Positions 1 to 9,467 of a stretch of DNA of 64,000 bases are shown here, piece after piece. This DNA comes from Nemertoderma westbladi. Its lineage: Eukaryota; Xenacoelomorpha; Nemertodermatida; Nemertodermatidae. The position numbers and the translations under genes were made by a program. Under the pieces are notes generated by a model that saw nothing but the letters and a program-made list of their open reading frames with translations, was not told the DNA's origin and searched no databases. The stretch's first letter is position 1, and every line of letters begins with the position of its first letter. The DNA lies in assembly GCA_032718475.1 (NCBI GenBank), contig JAUCBJ010007462.1, forward strand, positions 62,001 through 126,000, written 5' to 3'.

Positions 1-119
1 ATAGTGAAGTAATAGGTGGCAAGTGGGGGGGGGGGGGCTATAGGAGCCCCACAACGAGAGATTAGCGGCGAGCAGGGGGGGGGGGGGCAAAGGGTGTCCC
101 ACAAGCGTCGGCGGATAAT
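1..119 (+). other. Leader/early gag region with two poly-G tracts
   Basis: Two runs of 13 G lie at 25-37 and 75-87, each followed by a similar stretch ending in a CCCACAA sequence, so they look like a small direct duplication. No start codon or primer-binding site is identifiable. The region is either the leader of element 1 or the beginning of its gag. Confidence 0.4.
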
Positions 120-1619
120 GTGCAGGGCGAATTAGGTGAACCGCAGCACCCGGCGATGGAGAATAGTAGGGGGATTACGAGTATCCCCAGCGGCGTGCGA
201 TCGAGCAGAGAGAAGCAGGTTGACATCGCGAGAGGGCGAGCGACGAGACGTCGAGCCCAATCAGAAGAGGGAAGAAGAACAGTGGAGTTTAACCGGGAGG
301 TCGACGAGAGATCTCATGACCGGGGATACTGCACTACAGAGAGAAGAAAGGAAGAGAGTAGAAGAAGTATCGTCGTGAACGACAGGAGAGCGAGGACGGA
401 CAGCGAGCCGTCGGTAGTAGAGATGGAGACGGAGAGTCAGCGGGGTCGAACTTCGGGAGATTGCCGTCGTCCCGGAGAAACGCGACCTGATGAGGCGTAT
501 TACGCGTCGAGAGAAGGGTGCAGGATGTACCGGTACGAGGATGAGAGCAGTAGGGGGGGTCGACGAGAAACTTCCCGACGGGATATACCTACCGATCGAG
601 AATATGGTAGCCGAGGGGAGGATTATTCGAGAAGGTTAAACTTTGATCCCGAGCGACACATACAGACTGCAGGACATACTGTAGGCCTTACTGCACATAC
701 CATAGGCCATGCTGGGAGAGATAATGTAGGCAATAGGATAGCGCGGACAACGGGATTAAACCCGGAAGTCGCGGAGTACATACCGGCAGGTAGGCCAGAA
801 GTAGATAGGCCTATACCGGTACCAGCACAGCAGTATGACTACAGTATGCAAGGACATAACATATATCCAGGGGAGGGGAGAATTATTGCGGATAGGTGCA
901 TGGGCCCCAATATATTAACATCAACCCCAGTACCAAACATACCGGTGGGGGGGGGGGGGGGACAGGGTGACATCCCCCCATCACAATATCAACAATATAC
1001 CCCAATAGGAATAAGAACATCGAACCCCTTGGACGAGAATAGATCGTGCGACACAGAAATATGGAGGGGGCCGCTACCCCCAATGATATATCCAAGTCAG
1101 AGGAAAGCGGCAGACAGGACGAACGGACCGCACCCAATGGGAGAACCTATACAGCATCCATCGAACCCATTGGAAGCGCAAGCGATGGGAATGGCCACGT
1201 TAATCGAAGCATTAAAGACCAGGATCGAGTTACAACCCGTGGAACCATTCAAATTCGATGGAAGTAGGCCGGAAGAATACCTACAGTTTCGGCGCATGTA
1301 TAGTAATGAAATATTAACAAAGAATTTGACGCAGGCGGAGTGCCTAAAGTATCTACAAGTGTATACAGGAGGCCCAGCATACGACATCGTGAGGCAATAC
1401 CAGGGCATCGAGGGCGGCTTCACGATGGCATGGCGGGCGTTAGACAGGGAATACGGGCACCCGGCCAAGATCATCCGGCAGACCCTGAGAGGTATAACAT
1501 CGGGTAGCCTACAGGATAACCCCGTTAGCATAAAGACATTCGCTAACAAAGTCGAGAAAGCGCTAATCGTGCTAAAGACGCTGATAGGCGCGATAGGAAG
1601 GGTGCGGAACCGGGTTTAG
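120..1619 (+). pseudogene. gag: gag, N-terminal and central part (BEL/Pao element 1, copy 1)
   Basis: This frame encodes an Arg/Glu-rich, probably disordered N-terminal half followed at about residues 375-490 by the block typical of Pao-family gag (the DUF1759-like region beginning near VEPFKFDGSRPEEYL). Gag would form the particle that packages the element RNA. The first ATG in frame is about 36 bases into the open frame, so the true start is uncertain and may lie upstream. A 15-G run at 947-961 encodes part of a glycine stretch and is a slippage hazard. Compared with the second copy at 4084 on, about 106 bases are missing near 1583, which shifts the frame and causes the stop at 1619. Confidence 0.8.
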
Positions 1620-1624
1620 AAGAG

Positions 1625-2779
1625 ATGTCGAGCTTCTTAAACTATAAAGCTGAACTAATAACGGACCCAGTCTATAGCGAGGATAGCCTGGGAAAGGGAC
1701 CAAAGACCGATTACCACAGGCCGAAACCAGAGCACAACGCGTCGAACGCATTGCCAAAGCTCAGACAGTCACTGCCGTACGCAGCAACGCAGGGGACTAC
1801 CAGTCCACAAGTAGCCGGGGGTAAGACCACATCATGGAGCGGACAGGAGAAAAATAACAACGCAAATAAACATAACCCCAGCACACCCAGTAGGCCGAAC
1901 CCAAACAATAAGAATAGTAGGGACTTTGGTACAAATATAAGTGCGATATGCAACGCACTTTATAAGGATGGCTACAACCCAAAGAGCAAGTGCCAATTAC
2001 ATACAAATGCGCTTCATCAGACCATGAACTGCAGGTACTGGCAGGCGCTACCCAGGGAAGATCAGGTAGGATACGCGAGAAGGAATGAAATCTGTTCACG
2101 ATGCGTGATGAGTGGACATAGAGCTAACCAATGCAAAGAAACGCCAATTAAGTTCGGTCAAAGTAAAGGTCAGACGATGGCAACAAGCACTGTAGTGGCG
2201 AAGAAAAGAGGAACGGTACTATTAGGGGTAGTACCAGTGCGAGTAATTGGGGAAGGCAATCGATCAGTGACCACACTGATGCTGGTCGACAGTGGAGCAG
2301 CCTTCACATTAGTTGAGGATTGGGTGGCCGAAGAGATTGGGATGACGGTAACAACCATCTCCAGCAAAGATGAGGTCCTGGAGATGAGGACCGGACAGTG
2401 CGCGATAGCAGCGATAGCAACGGGATGCGACTACGGGGCGACCATCGACCCAGTCCAGGTGATAGAGTCGACAAAGATCAATGCCAGGCGACCAACCAAC
2501 ATCGAGGTCGAACAATACAAATTCCTGGACAATATCAACTTCTCAATCCCAGAGGTGGACGTTAGGAAGGTATCCATTATAGTAGGAATGGACTGCCCGA
2601 CGGCCGACGAGAGAATGCAGACGGTCTTCGGCGAAGACAGGCAGCGTGACCCGGTGGCAATTTTAACACCATTCGGGTGGACGCTAACAGGCCCAATCAA
2701 AACCAATATACCATTCCATGTGTCTGAGAGTTCAGGGTGCATGGTGTCAGGGACTGTTGAGGAGATAGAGGAGAACTAC
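1625..2779 (+). pseudogene. gag zinc knuckle and aspartic protease region (copy 1)
   Basis: This continues gag after the frame break. It carries one CX2CX4HX4C zinc knuckle (2093-2134, core CSRC...HRANQC) and then a retropepsin-like aspartic protease with the catalytic DSGAA motif near 2288-2302. Downstream is the segment usual in Pao polyproteins (GMDCPTADE ... FGWTLTGP), close to the protease-RT boundary. The knuckle would bind RNA and the protease would cut the polyprotein. The reading is cut off at 2779, where a LINE in opposite orientation begins, so this copy never reaches RT. It is a close duplicate of 4,430-5,530. Confidence 0.85.
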
Positions 2780-4083
2780 TACTACTAGGATCGGCATGCT
2801 GCATTGCAGCTGCATTTTTAAGAATGCTGTGCCGGCTTGTCAACAAAATTGCGCCGCCACAACTCCCTATCACCCATGGCATTTGCTAGATCATCCGCAT
2901 CTTTAAGGCCAGTGTCCTTTAAGATGCGTCTCAAGAAAGTCATGGGCTGTCCACCATGCTTATTCACTCCATGAGGCTGCCAAAGTACAAGATTATGCAC
3001 TGGCTGGTCCTCACGGCGAAAGCAATGTCCTGCAAAGCGGAGGCGATTTTGTTCTAGTGTCAAGCTTGGGGGAACCAATGAGACACCTCCAATGTTATAT
3101 AGTGTCTGGTTGGAGATGTGTGCATTGTACTTGACACAATGTACCCGGCGTAGCATTCTTGTGAATGTGCCATCCAGAGATTTGGTGTCCTCAGCAGTTA
3201 GAGCCCAGCATGGACTCCCGTAGAGGAGTACTGGAACTACTGCTGCTCTAAATAATCGGACCTTAAGTTTCCGATTAATTCTAGGTGACTTCCAAATCCT
3301 GGAAAGCCTATTCAAGGCTGCCCATGCCTTTCCCTTACGTATTCGAAGGTCCTCACCTGACTTCCGGATCCATGATCCCAGGTAACAGAAGTCGTCCACA
3401 TGCTCAAGCATACCATCCTTTGAGCTTATGCTCATCCGATCAGAGACTTGCTGAGGACTTTCAAAGTTAACTGTCAGAATTTTGGTCTTTCTGGAGTTAA
3501 TAAAAAGACCAACACTAGAAGCAGCATGTTCTAATGAGCTGAGGAGCCGCTGGGCTCCCTCTAATGATTCTGAGAGTACTCCTAAGTCATCAGCAAAGTC
3601 TAGATCAGTTAGGTACTTGGCAGGATTTCCTCGACTTCTGGAGCCAGTAGGTGGAGTTATCATCACCCCATCATCATTATGATGATCTAAGGACATGCGT
3701 AGAACATAGTCAACCACAATAATGAACAAGAATGGTGCAAGTGTGTCTCCTTGGAGGACGCCCCATAACACTTCAAATGGTTCTGTGTCATCGTCAACAG
3801 TAGACACAAATGTTGTTGAACCATCGTATACTGATCTGATTGCTGCAATAATTTCATCAGGAATCCCATATAATGAAAGTATGCTGAACATACGTGAGCG
3901 AGAGACTGAATCAAAGGCCTTGAAGAAGTCAACAAAGATAACAGCCAGATGCCTGTCTTTCTTTTTTGATAACTCTTCAATTATCCTTCTAAGTGCCAAA
4001 ATGGGCTCCATGGTCCCACGACCTTTACGGAACCCATTCTGATTTCCACGTAGCAGTCTCTCAATGGGATCCCTGATGCGATT
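2780..4083 (-). mobile_element. RTE-type LINE family A, 5'-truncated copy A1
   Basis: On the minus strand the 3' end reads ...CCGATCC followed by TAG repeats (2780-2790 on this strand as TACTACTACTAGG), the same tail as the copies ending at 28,270, 57,345 and 62,850. The copy encodes the second half of the reverse transcriptase. Its 5' truncation point at about 4083 shares an ATTA microhomology with gag sequence. No short target duplication is present; instead the flanks are duplicated versions of the same gag-protease segment. Similarity to the other copies is very high by eye, suggesting recent activity. Confidence 0.88.
2818..4083 (-). pseudogene. LINE family A reverse transcriptase, C-terminal half (copy A1)
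   Basis: The reading is uninterrupted from the truncation point to the stop at 2818 and covers the RT palm and thumb plus the C-terminal domain. Visible motifs are GFRKGRGTMEPILALRR, VIFVDFFKAFDSV (the first catalytic Asp), LQGDTLAPFLF, LDFADD (catalytic ADD) and the GL-IN-KTK motif. The C-terminal block with RFAGHCFRR and the conserved final residues AQHS is present. The endonuclease and RT N-terminus are missing because of 5' truncation. The TDLDFADD signature and short TAG-repeat tail fit the RTE group; assignment within it is inference. Confidence 0.88.
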
Positions 4084-5600
4084 AGACAGGGAGTACGGGC
4101 ACCCGGCCAAGATCATCCGGCAGACCCTGAGAGGTATAACATCGGGTGGCCTACAGGATAACCCCGTTAGCATAAAAACATTCGCTAACAAAGTCGAGAA
4201 GGCGCTAATCGTGCTAAAGACGCTGGACGCGCCATACGAACTCAACGCATCTAACAATATCACTACGATAGCGCAGGCACTACCGATCTGGCTGCGCAAT
4301 AAGTGGAGGAAAATCGCTTTCTCCACTCGAGATAGGAAGGGTGCGGAACCGGGTTTAGAAGAGATGTCGAGCTTCTTGAACTATGAAGCCGAATTAATAA
4401 CAGACACAGTCTATAGCGAGGATAGCCTGGGAAAGGGACCAAAGACCGACTACCACAGGCCGAAACCAGAACACAACGCGTCGAACGCATTGCCAAAGCT
4501 CAGACAGTCACTGCCGTACGCAGCAACGCAGGGGCTACAAGTCCACAAGTAGCCGGGGGTTGACCACATCATGGAGCGGACAGGGGAAAAATAACAACAC
4601 AAATAAACATAACCCCAGTATGCCCAGTCGGCCGAACCCAAACAATAGGAATAGTAGGGACTTTGGTACAAACATAAGTGCGATATGCAACGCACTTTAT
4701 AAGGATGGCTACAACCCAAAGAGCAAATGCCAATTACACACAAATGCACTTCATCAGACCATGAACTGCAGGTACTGGCAAGCGCTACCCAGGGAAGATC
4801 AGGTAGAATACGCGAGAAGAAATGAAATCTGCTCGCGATGTGTGATGAGTGGACATAGAGCCAACCAATGCAAGGAAACGCCAATTAAGTTCGGTCAAAG
4901 TAAAGGTCAGACGATGGCAACAAGCACCGTAGTGGCGAGGAAGAGAGGAACGGTACTATTAGGGGTAGTACCAGTAAGGATAATCGGGGAAGGCAATCGA
5001 TCAGTAACCACACTGATGCTGGTCGACAGTGGAGCAGCCTTCACATTAGTTGAGGATTGGGTGGCCGAAGAGATAGGATTGAGAACGAGGCCAAGTAGAA
5101 TGGCAGTAACAAACATCTCCAGGAAAGATGAGGTCCTGGAGATGAGGACCGGACGGTACGCGATAGCAGCGATAGCACTGGGATGCGACTATGGGGCGAC
5201 CATTGACCCCATCCAGGTGATAGAGTCGATAAATATCAACGCCAGGCGGCCAACCAACATCGAGGTCGAGCAATATAGATTCCTGGACAGTATCGATTTC
5301 TCAATCCCAGAGGTGGACGTTACGGAAGGTATCCATCATAGTAGGAATGGACTGCCCGACGGCCCACGAGAGAATGCAAACGGTCTTCGGCGAAGACAGG
5401 CAGTGTGACCCAGTGGCGATATTAACACCATTCGGGTGGACGCTAAGCGGCCCAACTAAGAGCAAGATACCATTTAGGATGTCGGAGACATCAGGCTGCA
5501 TGTTCGCGGGAACTATGCGAGAAATGGGAGATGAAGGAGTGGAGGAGCATGCTTTACAAAGTGTAAAGGAATCGATGACATGCGATGAGGGGCGGTAAAC
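4084..5600 (+). pseudogene. gag C-terminal half and protease (BEL/Pao element 1, copy 2)
   Basis: From 4084 the gag sequence resumes at a point equivalent to 1441, so about 1.35 kb is present twice, once on each side of the LINE. This copy keeps the segment missing near 1583 in copy 1. It has its own frame breaks near 4545 (loss of frame before TTSWSGQG) and near 5325. The zinc knuckle (about 4830-4875) and protease DSGAA (about 5025-5039) are intact. Relative to copy 1 it carries a roughly 21-base insertion after the protease flap region near 5080. Of the two, this copy is the one continuous with pol. Confidence 0.85.
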
Positions 5601-5607
5601 CATAGGA

Positions 5608-5901
5608 ATGGTATGGAAGCTACCGAAGCTACCGTTACCCGACAATAAAGGGATGGTACTCATGAGGCTTCGTAAGTTGAAGCAGACGCTAAAACGGAGC
5701 CCCGAGAAGAATGAGTACATTCACAAGACGATCATGAAGTATGTCGAGAAAGGATGGGCCGTGGAGTTACCGGTCGATGAACCAAACACGGACAGGACCT
5801 ATTACCTGCCACTCCACGTGGCTCTAGACCCGAATAAAGGTAAACTGTGGATGTTAGTTGACGCATCGGCCAAGACCAATGGAAAAGTCGACCATGGATA
5901 A
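5608..5901 (+). pseudogene. pol: Reverse transcriptase N-terminal remnant (BEL/Pao element 1)
   Basis: The product (97 aa) matches the start of a Pao-type RT: PVDEP...TYYLPLHVALDPNKGK and LVDASAKTNGKV, the fingers/palm entry segment containing the first catalytic Asp region. Reading then stops, and within about 50 bases sequence from the RT-RNase H connection follows (TEVLGIVWN near 5957). A block of roughly 200 or more residues that should include the YxDD catalytic loop is therefore absent. This is an internal deletion, not a frameshift, and the element cannot make an active RT from this copy. Confidence 0.85.
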
Positions 5902-5949
5902 TCCCACGACAGCCAAGGGACAGGACATGGCGAACAAGAGAGTGGAGTC

Positions 5950-7152
5950 CCAACAGAAGTTCTAGGGATCGTGTGGAACCGAGAGACAGACGAGTTGAAA
6001 TACCAGTTGAGTCAGGAGGGCGCAGACATCCACACAAAGAGGGGCTATATGTCGTACATAGCAAGGATATACGATCCCCTAGGCCTAGCATCCCCATTAC
6101 TAGTCACGGGGAAACAGATACTCAAGAGAGTATACAAACTAAAGGACAAGTGGGACACAGAGGTCCCGGAAGAGATTAGCAAGCAATGGAGCAAGTGGAC
6201 AGAGAGTTTAGAACAAATGGGGACATACAGCATGTCACGCGTGTATTTCCCGGATGGGGACATGACGAATCTGGATCTGCACATGTTCTCCGATGCGTCA
6301 TTAGAGGCATACGGAGCGGCACTCTACTTAGTACAATGAGAGGGGGTTCATAAGCCCAGACTCGCATTCAGCAAAGCGAAGTCGACGCCACCAGATTCAG
6401 CATCAGTTCCGAAACTCGAGTTGACAGCTGCGAGGTTAGGAGTTAGGGCCACAGCCTACTTGACGGACGCTATTCCCAACATAGTGGAAACACACTACTG
6501 GACGGATTCCATGGTAGTGCTCGGTTGGCTACATAACGAAAGGACGAGATACCCTATATTAGTCACAAATAGGGTGGACGAAATAAGGGCGACTACAGAA
6601 TTAGAAAGGTGGCACTACTGTCCAACGGACGAGAACCCAGCGGACTTGTTATCGAGGGGCGTGGCACGCTACACTTTCTTGAAGAAGGAAGTATTGTGGC
6701 AACATGGGCCGCAATTCCTGAACGATAAGACAGCCTGGCCGCCGATGAGAAAGGTGGACCCGGGCGCGGAGCAAGTAGCGTTAGAGGAAGAGGGAGGAAA
6801 TTCAGAAGGTGAGGAGATATACAGCCAGATGGTGAGGGAGATAAAGGACGTGCAACCAAAATTGGAAGAACTGTACGATAACCCGACGGACAAACTCCTT
6901 AGCTACAGCTCTAGTTGGTACAAGACCAAGAAGTTAGTGGCGTACTGGAGAGCCTTCGGGGACTTCCTTAGGGGAATCAGTAGAGATACAAAAGGTAAAA
7001 CAACCGTCGATCTAGAGGGGGTGGCCAATGCCGTCATCTGCTACGAACAGAGGAAGAATTACGGCGACGAGGTGGAGCGCGTCGGCAAACAACAGCATCT
7101 CCGACGGGACAGCGAGCTGATCGCGCTGTCGCCACAATTAAACGATGATTGA
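5950..7152 (+). pseudogene. pol: RT connection domain and RNase H-like region (BEL/Pao element 1)
   Basis: One reading frame runs through this region with a single in-frame TGA at 6337. It includes the IYDPLGLASP motif typical of Pao pol, an RNase H-like start (LHMFSDASLEAYGAALY), KLELTAARLG, the tDSmvvLGWL segment and the ENPADLLSRG motif that closes the RNase H region in this group. The next in-frame TGA is at 7150, just before integrase. In the sister element 2 the codon matching the 7150 TGA is glycine, so that stop is a point mutation, not a natural terminator. Confidence 0.88.
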
Positions 7153-8373
7153 ATCTTTGTGATGAACTCTAGAGTGTCGAACAACAACAGTATCATCATT
7201 CCGCCAAAGCCCATCATCATCCCCAATGGATCACCGATAGTCCATCAGATCATCTGGGATTCCCATAAGTCGATATTGCACGGGGGCACTAACCGAACCC
7301 TCACGGAGATACGAAGGACCTTTTGGGTCAAACAGCTAAGAAAGAAGGTAAAGGCGGTAGTGGGGCAGTGCCAAACCTGCCGACGGGCGAAGAGGGAGCG
7401 GGCCATACAGGAAATGGCGCCATTACCGGCCAGTAGAGTGAGACAGCACGACCCGCCATTCACGCACTGCGGTGTGGATATGTTCGGGCCAATAAAGATT
7501 AAGGTGATGCGGCACACGGAGAAGCGCTACGGCATCATCTTCATATGTAACAACACTCGGGCGGTAGGGATAGAACTCGCCCAAGATGCAACAGCATCAG
7601 CATTCATTAATGCCCTAGAAAGGTTCAGAGACTGCAAAGGTGGGACGATCGCAGTAATATACTCCGACAACGGAACCAACTTTGTGGGGGCAGAGAACGA
7701 GATGGCGGATGCCTTGGATATCCTGGAAGGGGAGGAAGTCAGGGCAGCCATGAGAAGACGACAGGTAAAGTGGGAGAGGAGGACGCCATATGCTCCGCAT
7801 ACTCTAGGATGCGTCGAGAGACTCGTGGGTAGTTCCAAGCGTCTGATGACGAAGTTGATGAACACCCACATGGTAACGGAAGACGTGCTGAGGACGGTAC
7901 TAGCAAAGTGTGAGGGTATCATAAATAGCAGACCGCTATATCCAGAAAATGATGACCCGGAGTCATTAGATGTGCTGACACCCAGTCACTTTCTAATGGA
8001 GAGGTCGGCGACCATCGACATGCGGGGTGTATACCCAGATGATATTCACTCCCGACAGAGTTGGAAAGTCGCCAAGGCGATAAGCGCAGAGTACTGGAGG
8101 AGGTGGGTCGAGGAATATCTACCCACGCTCCATAGGAGAAGCAAGTGGAGAAATACGAATAGGGAGTTAAAGGAGGGTGATCTGGTGATCGTCACGGACG
8201 ATACCATCATCAACAACCAATGGCGGTTGGCGAGAGTTGTGGGCACTTACTCCGATGAGGTTGGAAGAGTCCGATCGGTAGAAGTGCGGATAGGTGGCAA
8301 AATAGGGGCGAAAGATAGAAAGACCTACAGGAGGGCTGTAGGTAAGTGCTGCCTTCTGGAGGGAGCACCCTAG
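7153..8373 (+). pseudogene. pol: Integrase of BEL/Pao element 1 (domain intact, cut off from pol by stop)
   Basis: Integrase would insert the element DNA into the genome. An N-terminal zinc-binding H-H-C-C domain is visible (HKSILHGGT ... CQTCRR, about 7259-7385). The catalytic core has the first Asp in GVDMFGP (7477-7479), the second Asp in YSDNGTNFVG (7666-7668) and the Glu in GCVERL (7816-7818), a spacing of 49 residues. DVLTPSHFLM and the C-terminal region NNQWRLARVV...VRSVEVR are typical of Pao integrases. The frame is open from after the TGA at 7150 to the TAG at 8371. This is the best preserved pol domain in the window. Confidence 0.92.
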
Positions 8374-8414
8374 TGTTTAGTCGTCCAAGTTTTGGACTGA
8401 GGGGGGTGGGATTG

Positions 8415-8429
8415 AGGGCGAGACGCCCT
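8415..8429 (+). other. Stop-proximal hyphenated palindrome after pol
   Basis: AGGGCG-AGA-CGCCCT lies about 40 bases after the integrase stop. The sister element has the same stem with a complementary loop at 31,460-31,474. Conservation in both copies suggests an RNA hairpin near the end of pol; its role is unknown. Confidence 0.5.
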
Positions 8430-8479
8430 TCCCCACACATAAAATATAAAAAATAATAAAATAAATAAAGAAAGAGTAA

Positions 8480-9010
8480 GTAGGCAGATAGTTAGATAAT
8501 TAGTTAGTAGTAGGAGGGTACGTAGTACCGTTAGTTAGTTAGAGAGAGTAAGAGTTAGTAAGAGGGTACATAGTACCATTAGTTAGTTAGAGAGAGTAAG
8601 AGTTAGTAAGAGGGTACGTAGTACCGTTAGTTAGTTAGTGGAGTTAGAAGTCAGTAAGAGGGTATGTAGTATCGTTACTTAGTTAGAGAGAGTAAGAGTT
8701 AGTAAGAGGGTACGTAGTACCGTTAGTTAGTTAGTTAGTTAGTGAGAGTTAGAGGTTAGTAAGAGGGTACGTAGTACCGTTAGTTAGTTAGGAGAGTTAG
8801 AGGTCAGTAAGAGGGTACGTAGTACCGGTTAGAAGGGGTTAGTAGAAGTTAGTTAGAGGTTAGTAAGAGGGTACGTAGTACCGGTTAGTAGAAGTTAGTT
8901 AGAGGTTAGTAAGAGGGTACGTAGTACCGGTTAGTAGAAGTTAGTTAGAAGTTAGTAAGAGGGTACATAGTAACGGTTAGTTAGAAGTTAGTGGTAGAAG
9001 GGTATGTATA
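8480..9010 (+). repeat. Palindrome-bearing minisatellite between pol and ORF-X1
   Basis: About 11 units of roughly 45-57 bp are made of TTAGTTAG/AAGAGTTAGTAAGAG sequence, each holding the hyphenated palindrome GGTAC-GTA-GTACC or a close variant (near 8518, 8562, 8614, 8660, 8708, 8765, 8813, 8868, 8918, 8959). A matching array occupies the same place in element 2 (30,890-31,330). The array therefore belongs to the element, not to the host locus. Confidence 0.9.
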
Positions 9011-9442
9011 ATGTAGATATTAGTTAGTAGTGAGCAGCGAGAGGGGGGCATATGAGTACAGATGGATAAATCATATAGGCCACACTACGTATACTGTTGT
9101 ACTGCACAAGCCCACAGAGTAGGCCAGAATGTGGATTATGAAGTAGAGTAATCCATCGGCGATAATAAGTAGGTAGTAGCACAGTAGTACGATTAAATTA
9201 AAAATAAAATAGAATCAGAAAATTAGACAAATGATGGTAACAGTAGTAAGAAAATTCTGGAACATAATTAAAGTAACGGACAAAATTGCAATTTAGGGTA
9301 CAATTTGACAGTTTTCGAAATTAAGTAGTAAAAATTAGGCTATAACTCAGAATTAAGTAAGAAGTAGGCCATTGTCGAACTGTACAGACCATCTTAACCT
9401 TATCACTCATCTGTATTGCGTCTTGGCAAGGCACCACCTTAC
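9011..9442 (+). other. AT-rich spacer upstream of ORF-X1
   Basis: There is no reading frame of note. The sequence corresponds to 30,440-30,890 of element 2 in inverse orientation. It ends in a pyrimidine-containing stretch before the AG at 9443-9444. Confidence 0.6.
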
Positions 9443-9444
9443 AG
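9443..9444 (+). promoter_or_regulatory. Candidate 3' splice site upstream of ORF-X1
   Basis: The sequence CCACCTTACAG directly precedes GTGAGCGAG, and the ORF-X ATG follows 24 bases after the AG. In element 2 the equivalent AG (complement of 30,430-30,431) is kept in CTACCTTATAG. Splicing to such a site is how retroelements commonly express a 3' ORF, but here it is only an inference from position and conservation. Confidence 0.35.
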
Positions 9445-9467
9445 GTGAGCGAGTGAGAGAGTTCGGA

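Noticed and set aside
883-1549. Long antisense ORFs over gag
   Set aside because: They are shadows of the sense gag frame, with no recognisable domain or independent start context.
2818-4326. A 502-codon minus-strand frame joining antisense gag and LINE RT
   Set aside because: The first 80 or so codons are antisense gag sequence and its start is accidental. Only the LINE part (2,818-4,083) is real coding history.
6337-7152. In-frame TGA codons in pol as possible recoding (readthrough or selenocysteine)
   Set aside because: Element 2 has a glycine codon where element 1 has TGA at 7,150, and element 1 has Gln where element 2 has TAA, so these are ordinary point mutations. No conserved recoding context is seen.
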